A stretch of DNA of 64,000 nt from NCBI GenBank assembly GCA_019915015.1, contig JAHBBC010000046.1, forward strand, positions 1-64,000, read 5' to 3'. The DNA comes from Auriscalpium vulgare. Its lineage: Eukaryota; Basidiomycota; Agaricomycetes; Russulales; Auriscalpiaceae. Shown here piece by piece: positions 43,674 through 52,727 of the stretch (the stretch's first letter is position 1; every line of letters starts with the position of its first letter). A program made the position numbers and the translations under genes. Under the pieces are notes generated by a model. That model was not told where the DNA came from, searched no databases, and was given only the letters and a program-made list of their open reading frames with translations.

Positions 43674-45714
43674 TCCCAATCATGGGTAGGAGGCCTCCGA
43701 CGCGTCGGCGAAGCTTGGCCCCCAAACAATAGGCGCAGGACTTACAAGAAGGTGTGACATGCGAAAAGGACGTGCGCAGCAAGGCTGTATGAATTTCGGG
43801 GCGTGCTTGCAAATATGGGGCGAGGATTTGCGCGTGTTTGCGGAGGTAGAGGTTGAACGCGTCGCTAGACCAACGGCCCTGCACGCGCACGGTCTCAAAA
43901 GGGACGTTGCGCAGCAGATATTCCAGGGTGCCCCCGATGCGGAAGCTGTGGCCGTGCAGCTGGGGCCTCCCAGCTGCGTCCGCTGCGCGCTTGATGCGGT
44001 CCAAGAAAATGCGCCTCGAGAGCGGGCGCCGAGACCGCCCGACCGTGTGAGCGAAAAGGTGCTCGGTCGGCTGCGGGGTGTTCACGGAGAAGTGATTGTT
44101 GAGGGCGGCCTCGGGGTCCGTGGGGCCGGCCTGTCGCGCCCACTGCACGGTCTCGCCGGTGTGTGGGTGAGTCTTGGTGGAAGGGATGTTGAACGACATC
44201 ACTTCGCGCTGATTGCGGTCTACTTCGGGCGACACGCACGCGGCCGAAATGTTCTTCTTGGGGTTGAATCGCGAGACGGCTTTCACTGTGAATTCGCCGG
44301 TGCGCGAAATGCTGTAGAACAGGGTTGTTGCGCACGCCCACGCCGCGGCGTCGAGGGGGTCGGCGAGGTTGAAGTGAGGGAGGAGGGCGGCGAGCGCTTC
44401 GACCGTGTATGGATCGCGCGGCGGCCTGCGGTGAGCGCCGGTTGTTTCGGCCTGTGCGGAGCGCATAGCGACGTCGTAGCGCTTGTCGTCAATTTGCCAG
44501 GGGAGCTCGTGCAATACGTGCCAGGCGCGAATGCCGCTGATGATGTTGCTGATGGAGTGGTGTGAGTAACTTCCTGCAACAGCGTTAGAACGCCGCGTGC
44601 GATGCACGATGCGTGTGTACGCACCGATGAGCGCAGCGATAAATGCGATGATAAGTTCAGACGACGCGGGAGCTCGCGTGTCCTCGGGAATGCCCTTGCG
44701 GTCGCACCACACGTGCAGGGTGAGCAAACCGGTGCCGTATACTTCGAGAGTGCTCTCCTCCCAGCCGTGCACTAGCGCCTCAGTTGTGCGCCGGAGGTCT
44801 GCGTCGGCGAGGCCGAGACTGGCGCGGCGCACGCCGGCCGGTGGCAGCCACTCCTGCACGCGATTGCGCGCGTGGCAGTGAGGACGTATCGGGGACGGAT
44901 TGGGAGTGAGGTGCGCAGGGTATGGGCGAGGTGGTTGCGTTGGGATTGGGCGGGACGATAGCGGCGTGGGATTATGAGCTGGAGCCCAATACGTGGGGTT
45001 GGCTGGGGAGACGCAGCTCCTCGAGGCGCCGCTCGGTGTGGAAGACTGCGCGGGCGGCGTCGTGGCTGCGTGGGGTGCGCTTCTTGGGATTCGGGCCGTG
45101 CTGACTGACTCGACGTCGGTCGCCGGGGGAGAGTCTGGCGTCGAAGTCGATGACGAAAGGCGTGAGTTCGTCAGGAATATCCAAGGGGGGAAGGAGAAGT
45201 GTTCGACTCGAATAGATGCCGCGGGAGGGTTTGTCGGCGGGGTTGTTTGCGCTGGGGACATATCGGGAGTGTATGCGAGTGTCGGTGTCCGCCAGGAGCC
45301 GGTGGATGCGACGGAAGACAATGTTCGTGGGCTGGTTGCGGCTGCGGCCTGTCCACCATCCCTCGACGACTCCTTGGTTGTCTCCGTATACAAGGAGGTC
45401 TTGCTGTTGCGGGTGTCGGGGGAAAGCCAGGAGGGTACGTACGAGAAACTCGAACCCGACCGCTTCTGCCCATCCGATGTCTCGACCGTCGCTCTTCCAC
45501 CCGTCGCAGAGCTTCCAGGCTCTCCAGCGCCCGCCGATGCAGATACCAATACCCACCTCGGAGCTTGCATCCGAGTAGGCTGAAAGGTCGAGAGGCGTGA
45601 CGATTGGGGGGAGGGTGCGCTGTAGACGTGGGCGCGAGAGAACGGCGGCCCACCAGCGCATGTCGGCTTCAGTGCCGTGTGGCGGTGTGAGCGGCTTATG
45701 TGGATTCTTGCCAA
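43540..45714 (-). CDS. Tyrosine recombinase of the DIRS/Ngaro element
   Basis: A 724-residue frame; the recombinase proper starts around residue 250-310, because upstream sequence overlaps the RNase H ORF in another frame and is low in complexity. The N-terminal SAM-like part contains WEESTLEVYGTGLLTLHVWC. The catalytic part contains an Arg in YSISRTGEFT (about residue 470), HGHSFRIGG with the His-x-x-Arg (about 590), and the probable nucleophile Tyr in FNLYLRKHAQ (about 624). These fit the R-H-R-Y set. The enzyme would integrate a circular cDNA by recombination without target duplication. The end lies within the B1 repeat. The true start codon is not clear. Confidence 0.85.
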   Translation of the reverse strand: MARIHISRSHRHTALKPTCAGGPPFSRAHVYSAPSPQSSRLSTFQPTRMQAPRWVLVSASAGAGEPGSSATGGRATVETSDGQKRSGSSFSYVPSWLSPDTRNSKTSLYTETTKESSRDGGQAAAATSPRTLSSVASTGSWRTPTLAYTPDMSPAQTTPPTNPPAASIRVEHFSFPPWIFLTNSRLSSSTSTPDSPPATDVESVSTARIPRSAPHAATTPPAQSSTPSGASRSCVSPANPTYWAPAHNPTPLSSRPIPTQPPRPYPAHLTPNPSPIRPHCHARNRVQEWLPPAGVRRASLGLADADLRRTTEALVHGWEESTLEVYGTGLLTLHVWCDRKGIPEDTRAPASSELIIAFIAALIGAYTRIVHRTRRSNAVAGSYSHHSISNIISGIRAWHVLHELPWQIDDKRYDVAMRSAQAETTGAHRRPPRDPYTVEALAALLPHFNLADPLDAAAWACATTLFYSISRTGEFTVKAVSRFNPKKNISAACVSPEVDRNQREVMSFNIPSTKTHPHTGETVQWARQAGPTDPEAALNNHFSVNTPQPTEHLFAHTVGRSRRPLSRRIFLDRIKRAADAAGRPQLHGHSFRIGGTLEYLLRNVPFETVRVQGRWSSDAFNLYLRKHAQILAPYLQARPEIHTALLRTSFSHVTPSCKSCAYCLGAKLRRRVGGLLPMIGSRCSSWLSCRSRFRVGLSLWSDAHPAFIPHSLRLLSIANTMHFL

Positions 45715-48133
45715 ATAAGGGCATCATCTTCTCGAGCCTGGTGAGATAAGCACGGCCCTCTGGAATCACACGCGCTGCGTGCAGAAGTTTCCCGTAGAGC
45801 TTTTGGAGCTCTCGGAGGTCGTGCGTGCGGGAAACCAGCCAGGCGGAGGTGGCTGCGAGGTATTTGGCCTGCTTTGCGGGCACGAGGCGGACCGTTTTGT
45901 GTTTCAAATTCCATATGAGTCCGATGTACGGGACTTCCTCAGAGAACGGTACGTCTTTTTCCAATTGCCATGGAATCCCGAGCTCTGCGGATACGGCGTC
46001 GATGTCCGCCATGCAGCATGAAAATTTTTCGTCCTCGGCGGTGCGAGGGGATGCGCCGGACAGGTCTTGGACCGGGGTCGAGCAATCGTCGTCGAATTCT
46101 TCGACGCGCCCGTCGGGGAGATCTGCCCCGCGGTACCAAAGACGGCCGCCTGTGTGCTGTACGCCGCCGTTGGCGACTATCCGTCGGTGGCACTGCGCGC
46201 GGAACTCGTTGTATTCCGCTATGTACTTGCGTAGGATTCGTATGAACGGGTGGTCATCGACCCACTTGGAGACAGGCCCTAGACCGCGTGCACGCATAAT
46301 GGCAACTGCGGCGTCTTGGAGTCCGCCGTATACGCCGGCGTTGGGCGTAGCCCCGAATGCGGCGTTGGTGTCCAGCATGAATGCGCGCTCCTCGACATTG
46401 GAAATTCGGACGACCGCGGCGGGCCACTGCGAGGGATGTAGCGGGACGGTGCGGTAGGCTTCCGACACGTCGCGTACTGCACATTGGGAACCTGGCGGAA
46501 GTCGGAGGACGATGAGTGCGAAGGTGGAAAAGGTGCCCCATGTGCAAGGGAAATGGTCAGAGATGACGTGGGAATTAATCGACGACACGCGGGAGGAGGG
46601 ACTGCGGGGGAAAGAGAAATTCTGTATGAGGCGGAGCTTCGAGGGATTGTGTGGCTTGGGAATGAGGGAAAGGGGGGAAGTCTGGAAAGGGCCTATTAAG
46701 GACTCGAGCTCTGGGCGGGAGAAAGGGCCGATGTAACGTCCTCGGTCAATCTCAAGCTGTACAGTATTGGCAAAGTTCTCTGGGTGGTCAAGAATGGAAG
46801 CATCATTAAGGGGCGCGAAGGTAAAAGATATGGAAGGGAACTCGACGACAAAACCATGTGTAATGCCTTTCACAATATGTGCGTATGTGTCGCGGAGGCC
46901 GGCCTCCGAAAGGGCGGCCGCCCACGCGCCGACTCTGTATGGCGTGCGGGGGTTAAGCTTTCTCAGCTCGACTGCAGCGCGCAGCGCCGTGGTTCGTGTT
47001 GCCGCATCCGGAGCATCGGTGGCGCTCCTGGTGACCGGAGCTGCGACATCCGCTTGAGCGCTGCCAATCGATGCAGATCTGCTCATCGTCGGGGAAGACG
47101 AGTCTGTGGCGAGAGTTGCGCCGGACGTACGCTTTGTCGCCGTTCCATAGCGTGTTGGCGTTGCATTGCGCGAAGTCGTGCTCTTTGGTGCTGAGGCAAA
47201 GGGCGCAAATGCGGGCCGCTTTGGGAGCGGGAAAGGACTGGCGCGATGATGACGACCTGGGAGGCGGGGATGCGGATGCGGATCGCTGACGCTTGCGCGC
47301 GGGCGGTGCGGGGGAATATGACGTCGAGCGCTTCCGCCTGCCCGACTTCGAAGACTTCTTGTCGGGCCTCCCGCGTCCGCCGGCGTTCGGCTTGGACGAT
47401 GCACGACCGCCTGAGGGGGTGTCGCCTCTGGAGCGGCGGTTGTCGTCGCGCCCTTCGATGAGGCTGAGGTGCGTGCGCCGAAACGCGTGATGCGTGTGCG
47501 GAAATGCGTGCGGTGCCAATGCGAATAATGCGAGCGTGCGCGGGGTATGTGCGGTATTGCAAATGCGTGCGTGCGAGGTAATGCGTGCGTCCGCCAAGGC
47601 GGGTAATGCATGTATGCGTGGCAGTGTATGCGGTCGCCGAGGCGAGGGTGCGTGCGATCGCCGAGGCGGATGGCAGCGTATATGCAAGTGCGGGTTCGAG
47701 CGCGGGCGCGAATGCGAGTGCGAGTCCGAGCGCGGGCGCGAATGCGAGTGCGAGTGCGGGTGCGGATGAGGATGCGAATGCGAATGCGAATGCGAATGCG
47801 AATGCGAATGCGAATGCGAAATGCGAGATGCGAGATGCGAAATGCGAAATGCGGGTGTGAATGAGAGTGCGAGTGGACGTGCGCGTGCGAGTGCGTGTGA
47901 GGGGGTGTGAGGGGGTGTGCGGGACGTGAGGCGTGGCGGGAGAGGGGAAAAAGGGGAGTTAGCGCGGGAGGAGGGATGAGGCGACGGGCAACTGACCGGT
48001 CCGCGCAGCCTACGAGATACTCGTCTTGGTACTTGTTCTCGAAGCGGCGGAAGAGTTCGTCATTCCAGATGCCGATGTTGATGCGGTCTTCAACATTGGG
48101 CAGGTTTAAAGAGTCGTGCCACTGCTTGCGCAC
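44972..48133 (-). CDS. Reverse transcriptase / RNase H of the DIRS/Ngaro element
   Basis: Continuous open frame of 1053 residues, open up to the gypsy junction. RT motifs lie at about residues 480-680: KLRLIQNFSFPRSP, RDVSEAYRTVPLHPSQWPA with the first catalytic Asp, and the KWVDDHPF box with the paired Asp. RNase H is at about 845-975: LSAYSDASSEVGIG, GWAEAVGFEFL, YGDNQGVVEGWW and SANNPADKPSRG supply the D-E-D-D set. The first 450 residues are low in complexity, including an Arg-Ile run coded by a GCGAAT satellite. In the 47.0-47.46-kb part another frame clearly encodes a gag-like zinc-knuckle protein. RT is therefore probably made by frame change, reinitiation or intron retention. Confidence 0.82.
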   Translation of the reverse strand: MRKQWHDSLNLPNVEDRINIGIWNDELFRRFENKYQDEYLVGCADRSVARRLIPPPALTPLFPLSRHASRPAHPLTPPHTHSHAHVHSHSHSHPHFAFRISHLAFRIRIRIRIRIRIRIRILIRTRTRTRIRARARTRTRIRARARTRTCIYAAIRLGDRTHPRLGDRIHCHAYMHYPPWRTHALPRTHAFAIPHIPRARSHYSHWHRTHFRTRITRFGARTSASSKGATTTAAPEATPPQAVVHRPSRTPADAGGPTRSLRSRAGGSARRHIPPHRPRASVSDPHPHPRLPGRHHRASPFPLPKRPAFAPFASAPKSTTSRNATPTRYGTATKRTSGATLATDSSSPTMSRSASIGSAQADVAAPVTRSATDAPDAATRTTALRAAVELRKLNPRTPYRVGAWAAALSEAGLRDTYAHIVKGITHGFVVEFPSISFTFAPLNDASILDHPENFANTVQLEIDRGRYIGPFSRPELESLIGPFQTSPLSLIPKPHNPSKLRLIQNFSFPRSPSSRVSSINSHVISDHFPCTWGTFSTFALIVLRLPPGSQCAVRDVSEAYRTVPLHPSQWPAAVVRISNVEERAFMLDTNAAFGATPNAGVYGGLQDAAVAIMRARGLGPVSKWVDDHPFIRILRKYIAEYNEFRAQCHRRIVANGGVQHTGGRLWYRGADLPDGRVEEFDDDCSTPVQDLSGASPRTAEDEKFSCCMADIDAVSAELGIPWQLEKDVPFSEEVPYIGLIWNLKHKTVRLVPAKQAKYLAATSAWLVSRTHDLRELQKLYGKLLHAARVIPEGRAYLTRLEKMMPLFGKNPHKPLTPPHGTEADMRWWAAVLSRPRLQRTLPPIVTPLDLSAYSDASSEVGIGICIGGRWRAWKLCDGWKSDGRDIGWAEAVGFEFLVRTLLAFPRHPQQQDLLVYGDNQGVVEGWWTGRSRNQPTNIVFRRIHRLLADTDTRIHSRYVPSANNPADKPSRGIYSSRTLLLPPLDIPDELTPFVIDFDARLSPGDRRRVSQHGPNPKKRTPRSHDAARAVFHTERRLEELRLPSQPHVLGSSS
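46953..48133 (-). CDS. Gag-like zinc-knuckle ORF of the DIRS/Ngaro element, predicted spliced
   Basis: Exon 1 (to 47997) encodes NIGIWNDELFRRFENKYQDE and ends at a GTCAGT donor. A 533-nt intron (47464-47996) ends in CACCTCAG. The second exon (47463-46953) starts IEGRDDNRRSRGD, in the phase that fits the join. It has a basic Arg/Lys/Ser region, CALCLSTKEHDFAQC, and a canonical CCHC knuckle CSGCGNTNHGAARC, and ends SRAEKA. CCHC knuckles bind element RNA in Gag proteins. The 5' part of exon 1 is cut by the gypsy insertion. The splice model is inferred only from signals, matching phases and the junk-like intron content. Confidence 0.6.
47772..47855 (+). repeat. GCGAAT hexanucleotide satellite
   Basis: About eight tandem GCGAAT units followed by degenerate GCGAAA/GCGAGA units, within a longer GCG-rich stretch (47640-47900). 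It lies inside the proposed 533-nt intron. On the minus strand it reads as alternating Arg-Ile. Confidence 0.95.
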
Positions 48134-48142
48134 GTAGGCCTG

Positions 48143-48409
48143 TGTAGTGTACTCGGACCGGTCGTCCTACTTGGACGACCAGCATGTGCGGAACCGCGGG
48201 TTCCAGACAACGCTCGGAGCTGGGCTGAGGTGAAGGGGCTGTTCCTGGGGAACAGCCTCGGATCATTGATGGGATGGGATTACATAAGGGTAGCATATAT
48301 ATATCCGTCCTCTCCTTGGGAGAGGACATCTTTTGTACTTTCACTACTCGCGCCCCATCGAATCATACTCAGCCCACGTCGATATACGTGGGTACGATTC
48401 TACAGGCGT
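48143..48409 (+). repeat. 5' LTR and leader of gypsy-1 with five perfect hairpins
   Basis: It begins at TGTAGTGTACTCGG where the retroelement reading frame breaks off; its right limit is uncertain. Perfect inverted repeats occur at 48160-48180 (8-bp stem), 48190-48204 (6), 48237-48257 (9), 48307-48327 (9) and 48373-48392 (7). TATATATATA lies near 48295. No TGG-starting primer site was identified after it, so the priming mode is unknown. Confidence 0.6.
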
Positions 48410-48491
48410 GATCACCTAAGTACAAGGGCATCGACGTTACACTTTTTTGAATCCCACCGGATTTAAAAGCGAATATATCGACCCTTCGAAC

Positions 48492-51400
48492 ATGGGACCC
48501 AAGAAACCCACACCCGCTGGAGAACCTCGCCGCTCGTCTCGAGTGGCAAGGGTCTCTGGTACCTCTACCTCGCATACCGAGGGAAGGGGAAGTCGGTCTG
48601 GAGGCCCCGCTACGAGCAGCTCTGCGCCTGTGGCGACGAACAACTCGGTGCCAATGGCGACGAGTGGCTCTGCCCCCGCGGTACTGCCCGAGGCGATACC
48701 TCCGGATGCACTCCCTGATCCCGCGGATCACCGTGATCCCCGGGAGGAATCCGAGACATCGCCACGTCCGCCTGATAAAGGCAAAGGACGTGCGATTACC
48801 CCCGAAAATGAATCTGAGGATTCAGGGCAGGCTGAGGAGGAGGAATTCGACGTCGCCCCATTCGACGACGATATCCTCCGGGCCACCCGCAATTCGCTGA
48901 ATGACTTCAGCAACCCATACGCGCGGTTGGGCAGTCCCTCGCGAGCGAGAGGACCGGCCGGGCCAACACCATCAGGCGGATCAGTGACCCGCTCCGAGCG
49001 GGAAGTCGAGGACACGATCCGCCCGGTCCGCGCGGACATCCCGTATACATTCGAGATGGACAGGCTCATGGGCAACGTACGCGACCAGCTGCAGGGCAGT
49101 GAGATGTTCGTGAAACAGATGGAGGAACTCTGGCAAGCGACCCGTGGGGTCATGCAGGAGACATCCACCAGCATCAGTAACGCATACAGGTCGCTCGCCG
49201 CTATCGAGTCAAAAATGCAGGGCACTACTCCTGAGGAGAAGCCCCCCGCTGCCAATCGAGGCGCGGGATTGAAGTACGACACTACGGCGGACGACGCGGA
49301 AATGCCATCCAGTGGATGGACCAGGCCGGTCCGTGAGGACGGCGAGACGGCGGTCGACTTCGACATGCGCACTCGCGCGGCCGCCCGCCTTAATCGACAC
49401 CGCCAGAGAGTGCACGAGCACTTCCTACCGCAATTGCGGAAAGACACCCCTCGTCGGCGTATACAATTCGCAGACCGCCATTCTCCTGAGGAGGATGACA
49501 GCGATGACCATGATTCTCACTATGGAGACGGTCCATCATACACGCGCGACGAACCAATCAGCGCAATGACTGCACAGTCCACGCGCTACGCGAGCTTAGA
49601 GCCGCAGAGTGTTCGCAGCGACCACATTGCGCGACGCGTAGGACACCACAGTCACGGCGCCGCGGATCTGCGTCCTAAGGACACTGCCACTAGCCGTGTT
49701 GAAGCTCCACGGCTCCGTAATGCCACTGTGTATACACTAGAGCGTTTGGCTGCACTCATACGTGAACAAGTGGGCGAGCCGACTTCCGCTCTACTAGCAC
49801 AAGTGGCCAAAGCTTACAAACTACCCATGCCCGGTTCGTACAACGGCGTCGATGACATCGACACGTTGGAGCTCTGGCTTGGGAAAGTATTACGGTGGAT
49901 GAGACTGTACCACGTCACAGGGCCAGACCGTGATGCAGAACGCGTAGCTCTGCTCGGGTCCTTCCTTGACGGGGAAGCGGCCCGATGGTACACCCAAGAG
50001 GTGGAAGCCCCCACCCGAGCACACCGTGCCTGGACATTCGAGGACATCATCGCTGCGATGTACTCCCGATTCATCCACCGTGCCTCAGCACAGACGGCCG
50101 CGTCCCGGTTCATGGCATCGCGCTTTTCCCGAAGCAAAGGAATTGCGGGATTCTTCAGTGAACTGAAGGAGCGAGCCTCACGCATGGTGGAACAGCCGGA
50201 TGAATATACGTTCAAACGACTGTTCCTCAGCGGGCTCCCGGAGGAGTACAACGATGTACTGCTGCGAGTACGCGGTCTGTCGGCCGAATACTCTGATATG
50301 AACGCGCTCCTTGAAGCCTCACTCGAAATCGAGGAAGGCAGCAAGATTATGAGCAAGTTCCGCGACTCGCGACAGAGCATGGCGCCCGCGCGCACCACTG
50401 ATAAATCAGTGGACCACACCCGGAAGTCGACCGCGACCTCGAGTGCGACTGCGCGGCGGGTAAGACCGTCCCGAGGACAGACTCAGACCGCCCGAGTCAA
50501 CCAAACCTCGCCTCAGACACGCACGGGAAGTGGCATGGATGGACCACGCCCCGACAGTACCCCTCGCCCGCAGAAGCTACAGGGCCGTCCTGGTGGACAG
50601 CCCCGTACCGCGGTAGGAAAAGATGGTAAATCCATCACGTGCTTCGGATGCGGACAGACGGGGCACTATTCAAGTGACCCTACTTGCCCGCAATTCGGCA
50701 AGCCCCGCATGTTTGCCTCTCGAGTAGTCAATGACAACTCGGAGGACGATCAAGCGGGAGAGCCTGAAGCGCAGAACGACGAGTCATCCCCTGGGGACGA
50801 CGAGCGCGCTGACGACGACAAAGAAGCCCCTGAGGAGCGCTGGGCGTCGTCAGATGATTACGTCGAAGATATGGAATACCTAGACACCCCATCCGACGAC
50901 GATGAGGGGCCCCCACTTCGACTCGCCAGCATGCGTATGTTCTCCATGAGAGTTACGCCCGCTAGCGACGAAGAAGACAATGTGTCGTTAGGCTCCGAAT
51001 CTGACGACATGCCTGGGCTAGTTGAACTGGGCCCAGCCCCCTCGCAGCAAGCTGTCGATCTGGGACGGCTACTAGGGGAGGATGCGGTCCAATACTTGCA
51101 GCAGAGAATCCCGATGGGATTACCTGGCCCCGCATACCCTGGACCGAGCTTTTCACGCCCAGTGCCAGGGCCTTCTCGCGTGAGCAGAGTTGCGCCCCCA
51201 GGGCCATACTCCCCGCCTGACTCCCCGGGAACTGGGATTGAGAACATGATTCGCGCCGCGCTCTCGCTTGGTCGCGCCTCGAGCCCAACCTCCCGTAGTA
51301 TGGCGCCAGGAGCCGTCGGTAGCGACGAATTCGCCCAATACCCTCGGGAGTACGGATTCACGTACGCACAGCACCAAGCGGACGGTTTACGAAGGTGGCG

Positions 51401-52727
51401 AGGCACCGGACACGCGCTGCGTCCTGGGATACCTCACCCCATCACAAATGATGGGCACTTCCCCGCTCGCCTCATGTTTGACGAGGAATTCGCAGACAGC
51501 GTCCCTACGGACACTTATCTGCTGCGCGACTTCGAGCTCGGCTCCATCGAGACCGTGAACGTGCACGCCGTCGTGTGGTGGTACAACCAGACGGACGAGA
51601 CACGGCGACGCTACGTGGAGGACCGCGTGAGCGCGGCCCTTTTTCTCGGGGTACCGATTGAGCTCGAGCATACATGGATGTTCGACCCCGTGTACGGCCC
51701 CATACACGCAGCTGAATGCTTCATCTGCCTCGTATTCGTGAATCACCGGCGAAACGCGCGACGCGGTGATGGATCACTCGACGCAGCGGAGGAACTCGGT
51801 CAATCCATGCGGAATGACCGATACGACGCCGGCTACAACGCTGGGTTGGCCACCGCCGCACGAGCCATCATGCACTTCTCGCGATCCGAGCAGGCAGAGG
51901 CTCGTCAGGAAGTAGCGTACAACGCGGGCATGCGCAACGCATTCAACATCGTCGCCGCCCTTGAGCGCCGTCGGCCCCGTGGACCAACGTTCCCCGCCGG
52001 CGACGACGCAGACAATGCATGGCCACGTCATGCAGGGGGAGGGGACGCAAATGCGGATGTAACACCACCGGCGCCGTCATACGTAGCACCCCCAGCGTAC
52101 ATAGACGAATTATCACGACGCACTACGGGCATGATGCTATTCGCCATGCGCGCAATGCGCTCGCACCTGCCAGCAGTGACACCTGAAGTACCCCGCTGGG
52201 TATACAGTGCCAACTTGCGTCGTAACGTTCCAAATGAGGAACAGCCCGATCGCAACGCGACACGACATATAGTCCTCGCCGCCGATGTTAACATCAACGG
52301 CGAGACACTATTTGCGCTGTTCGACAGCGGAAGCACCACCAATGGCATAAGTCCGGAGGCAGCCACGGTATCCCGGGTAGGGATATTTGAACTTGTAGAC
52401 CCAATGACGCTCCAACTGGGCGTCGTAGGATCCAAGTCAAAGATCAACTACGGGACCAGGTGCCGGATCAAAGTGAGCGGGCAAGAAGTCCCATGCTATC
52501 TCGACGTGGCCAATATAGACCACTACGACATCATACTGGGCACCCCGTTCCTCCATGGCAACAAAGTCGCTCTCGACTTTGGCGACCTGTCGATCACGAT
52601 CAATGGCCAACGCATCGTTGCACTGACTCCTCAGGAGGAAGCCCAACGATCGCGACGGCACTGGAAACGTGACCGTGCTCCGATGGCGACTGCGCGTGTA
52701 AACGCGGCGCGCCCGATACTGGAATGA
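48492..52727 (+). CDS. Gag-protease of gypsy-1, unusually long
   Basis: The frame is open from 48447; the ATG at 48492 (GPKKPTPAGEPRRSS follows) is preferred. A capsid-like region is near residues 430-620 (LELWLGKVLRWMRLYHV, SFLDGEAARWYTQEV, AGFFSELKERASRM). A zinc knuckle CFGCGQTGHYSSDPTC follows; it is CCHC with six residues before the last Cys where four are usual. The retropepsin-like protease near the C terminus has LFALFDSGSTTNGIS (DSG) and YDIILGTPFL. Between knuckle and protease lie about 500 extra residues: an acidic part, then a region with PTDTYLLRDFELG and NHRRNARRGDG and no recognised family. The ORF ends in TGA, after which pol continues in the same frame. Confidence 0.88.
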   Translation: MGPKKPTPAGEPRRSSRVARVSGTSTSHTEGRGSRSGGPATSSSAPVATNNSVPMATSGSAPAVLPEAIPPDALPDPADHRDPREESETSPRPPDKGKGRAITPENESEDSGQAEEEEFDVAPFDDDILRATRNSLNDFSNPYARLGSPSRARGPAGPTPSGGSVTRSEREVEDTIRPVRADIPYTFEMDRLMGNVRDQLQGSEMFVKQMEELWQATRGVMQETSTSISNAYRSLAAIESKMQGTTPEEKPPAANRGAGLKYDTTADDAEMPSSGWTRPVREDGETAVDFDMRTRAAARLNRHRQRVHEHFLPQLRKDTPRRRIQFADRHSPEEDDSDDHDSHYGDGPSYTRDEPISAMTAQSTRYASLEPQSVRSDHIARRVGHHSHGAADLRPKDTATSRVEAPRLRNATVYTLERLAALIREQVGEPTSALLAQVAKAYKLPMPGSYNGVDDIDTLELWLGKVLRWMRLYHVTGPDRDAERVALLGSFLDGEAARWYTQEVEAPTRAHRAWTFEDIIAAMYSRFIHRASAQTAASRFMASRFSRSKGIAGFFSELKERASRMVEQPDEYTFKRLFLSGLPEEYNDVLLRVRGLSAEYSDMNALLEASLEIEEGSKIMSKFRDSRQSMAPARTTDKSVDHTRKSTATSSATARRVRPSRGQTQTARVNQTSPQTRTGSGMDGPRPDSTPRPQKLQGRPGGQPRTAVGKDGKSITCFGCGQTGHYSSDPTCPQFGKPRMFASRVVNDNSEDDQAGEPEAQNDESSPGDDERADDDKEAPEERWASSDDYVEDMEYLDTPSDDDEGPPLRLASMRMFSMRVTPASDEEDNVSLGSESDDMPGLVELGPAPSQQAVDLGRLLGEDAVQYLQQRIPMGLPGPAYPGPSFSRPVPGPSRVSRVAPPGPYSPPDSPGTGIENMIRAALSLGRASSPTSRSMAPGAVGSDEFAQYPREYGFTYAQHQADGLRRWRGTGHALRPGIPHPITNDGHFPARLMFDEEFADSVPTDTYLLRDFELGSIETVNVHAVVWWYNQTDETRRRYVEDRVSAALFLGVPIELEHTWMFDPVYGPIHAAECFICLVFVNHRRNARRGDGSLDAAEELGQSMRNDRYDAGYNAGLATAARAIMHFSRSEQAEARQEVAYNAGMRNAFNIVAALERRRPRGPTFPAGDDADNAWPRHAGGGDANADVTPPAPSYVAPPAYIDELSRRTTGMMLFAMRAMRSHLPAVTPEVPRWVYSANLRRNVPNEEQPDRNATRHIVLAADVNINGETLFALFDSGSTTNGISPEAATVSRVGIFELVDPMTLQLGVVGSKSKINYGTRCRIKVSGQEVPCYLDVANIDHYDIILGTPFLHGNKVALDFGDLSITINGQRIVALTPQEEAQRSRRHWKRDRAPMATARVNAARPILE

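Larger units (their letters stand above)
42044..48142 (-). mobile_element. Tyrosine-recombinase retrotransposon (DIRS/Ngaro type), 5' end cut by a gypsy insertion
   Basis: Reading right to left: a spliced gag-like ORF, reverse transcriptase/RNase H, tyrosine recombinase, then a 199-bp repeat, a 1.2-kb segment and the same 199-bp repeat again. This B1-A2-B2 order is the split-direct-repeat structure of Ngaro-type elements, which use a tyrosine recombinase instead of a DDE integrase. The matching A1 segment should lie at the 5' end, but the sequence right of 48142 is a gypsy LTR. A1 would thus be beyond the window, on the far side of the inserted elements. The two repeats are identical, suggesting recent activity. 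Confidence 0.85.

Noticed and set aside
43759..44565. 268-codon plus ORF opposite the tyrosine recombinase
   Set aside because: Antisense to a frame with clear catalytic motifs.
47494..47864. Plus-strand Ala/Asn and Arg/Met repeat ORFs
   Set aside because: Products of the GCGAAT satellite only.
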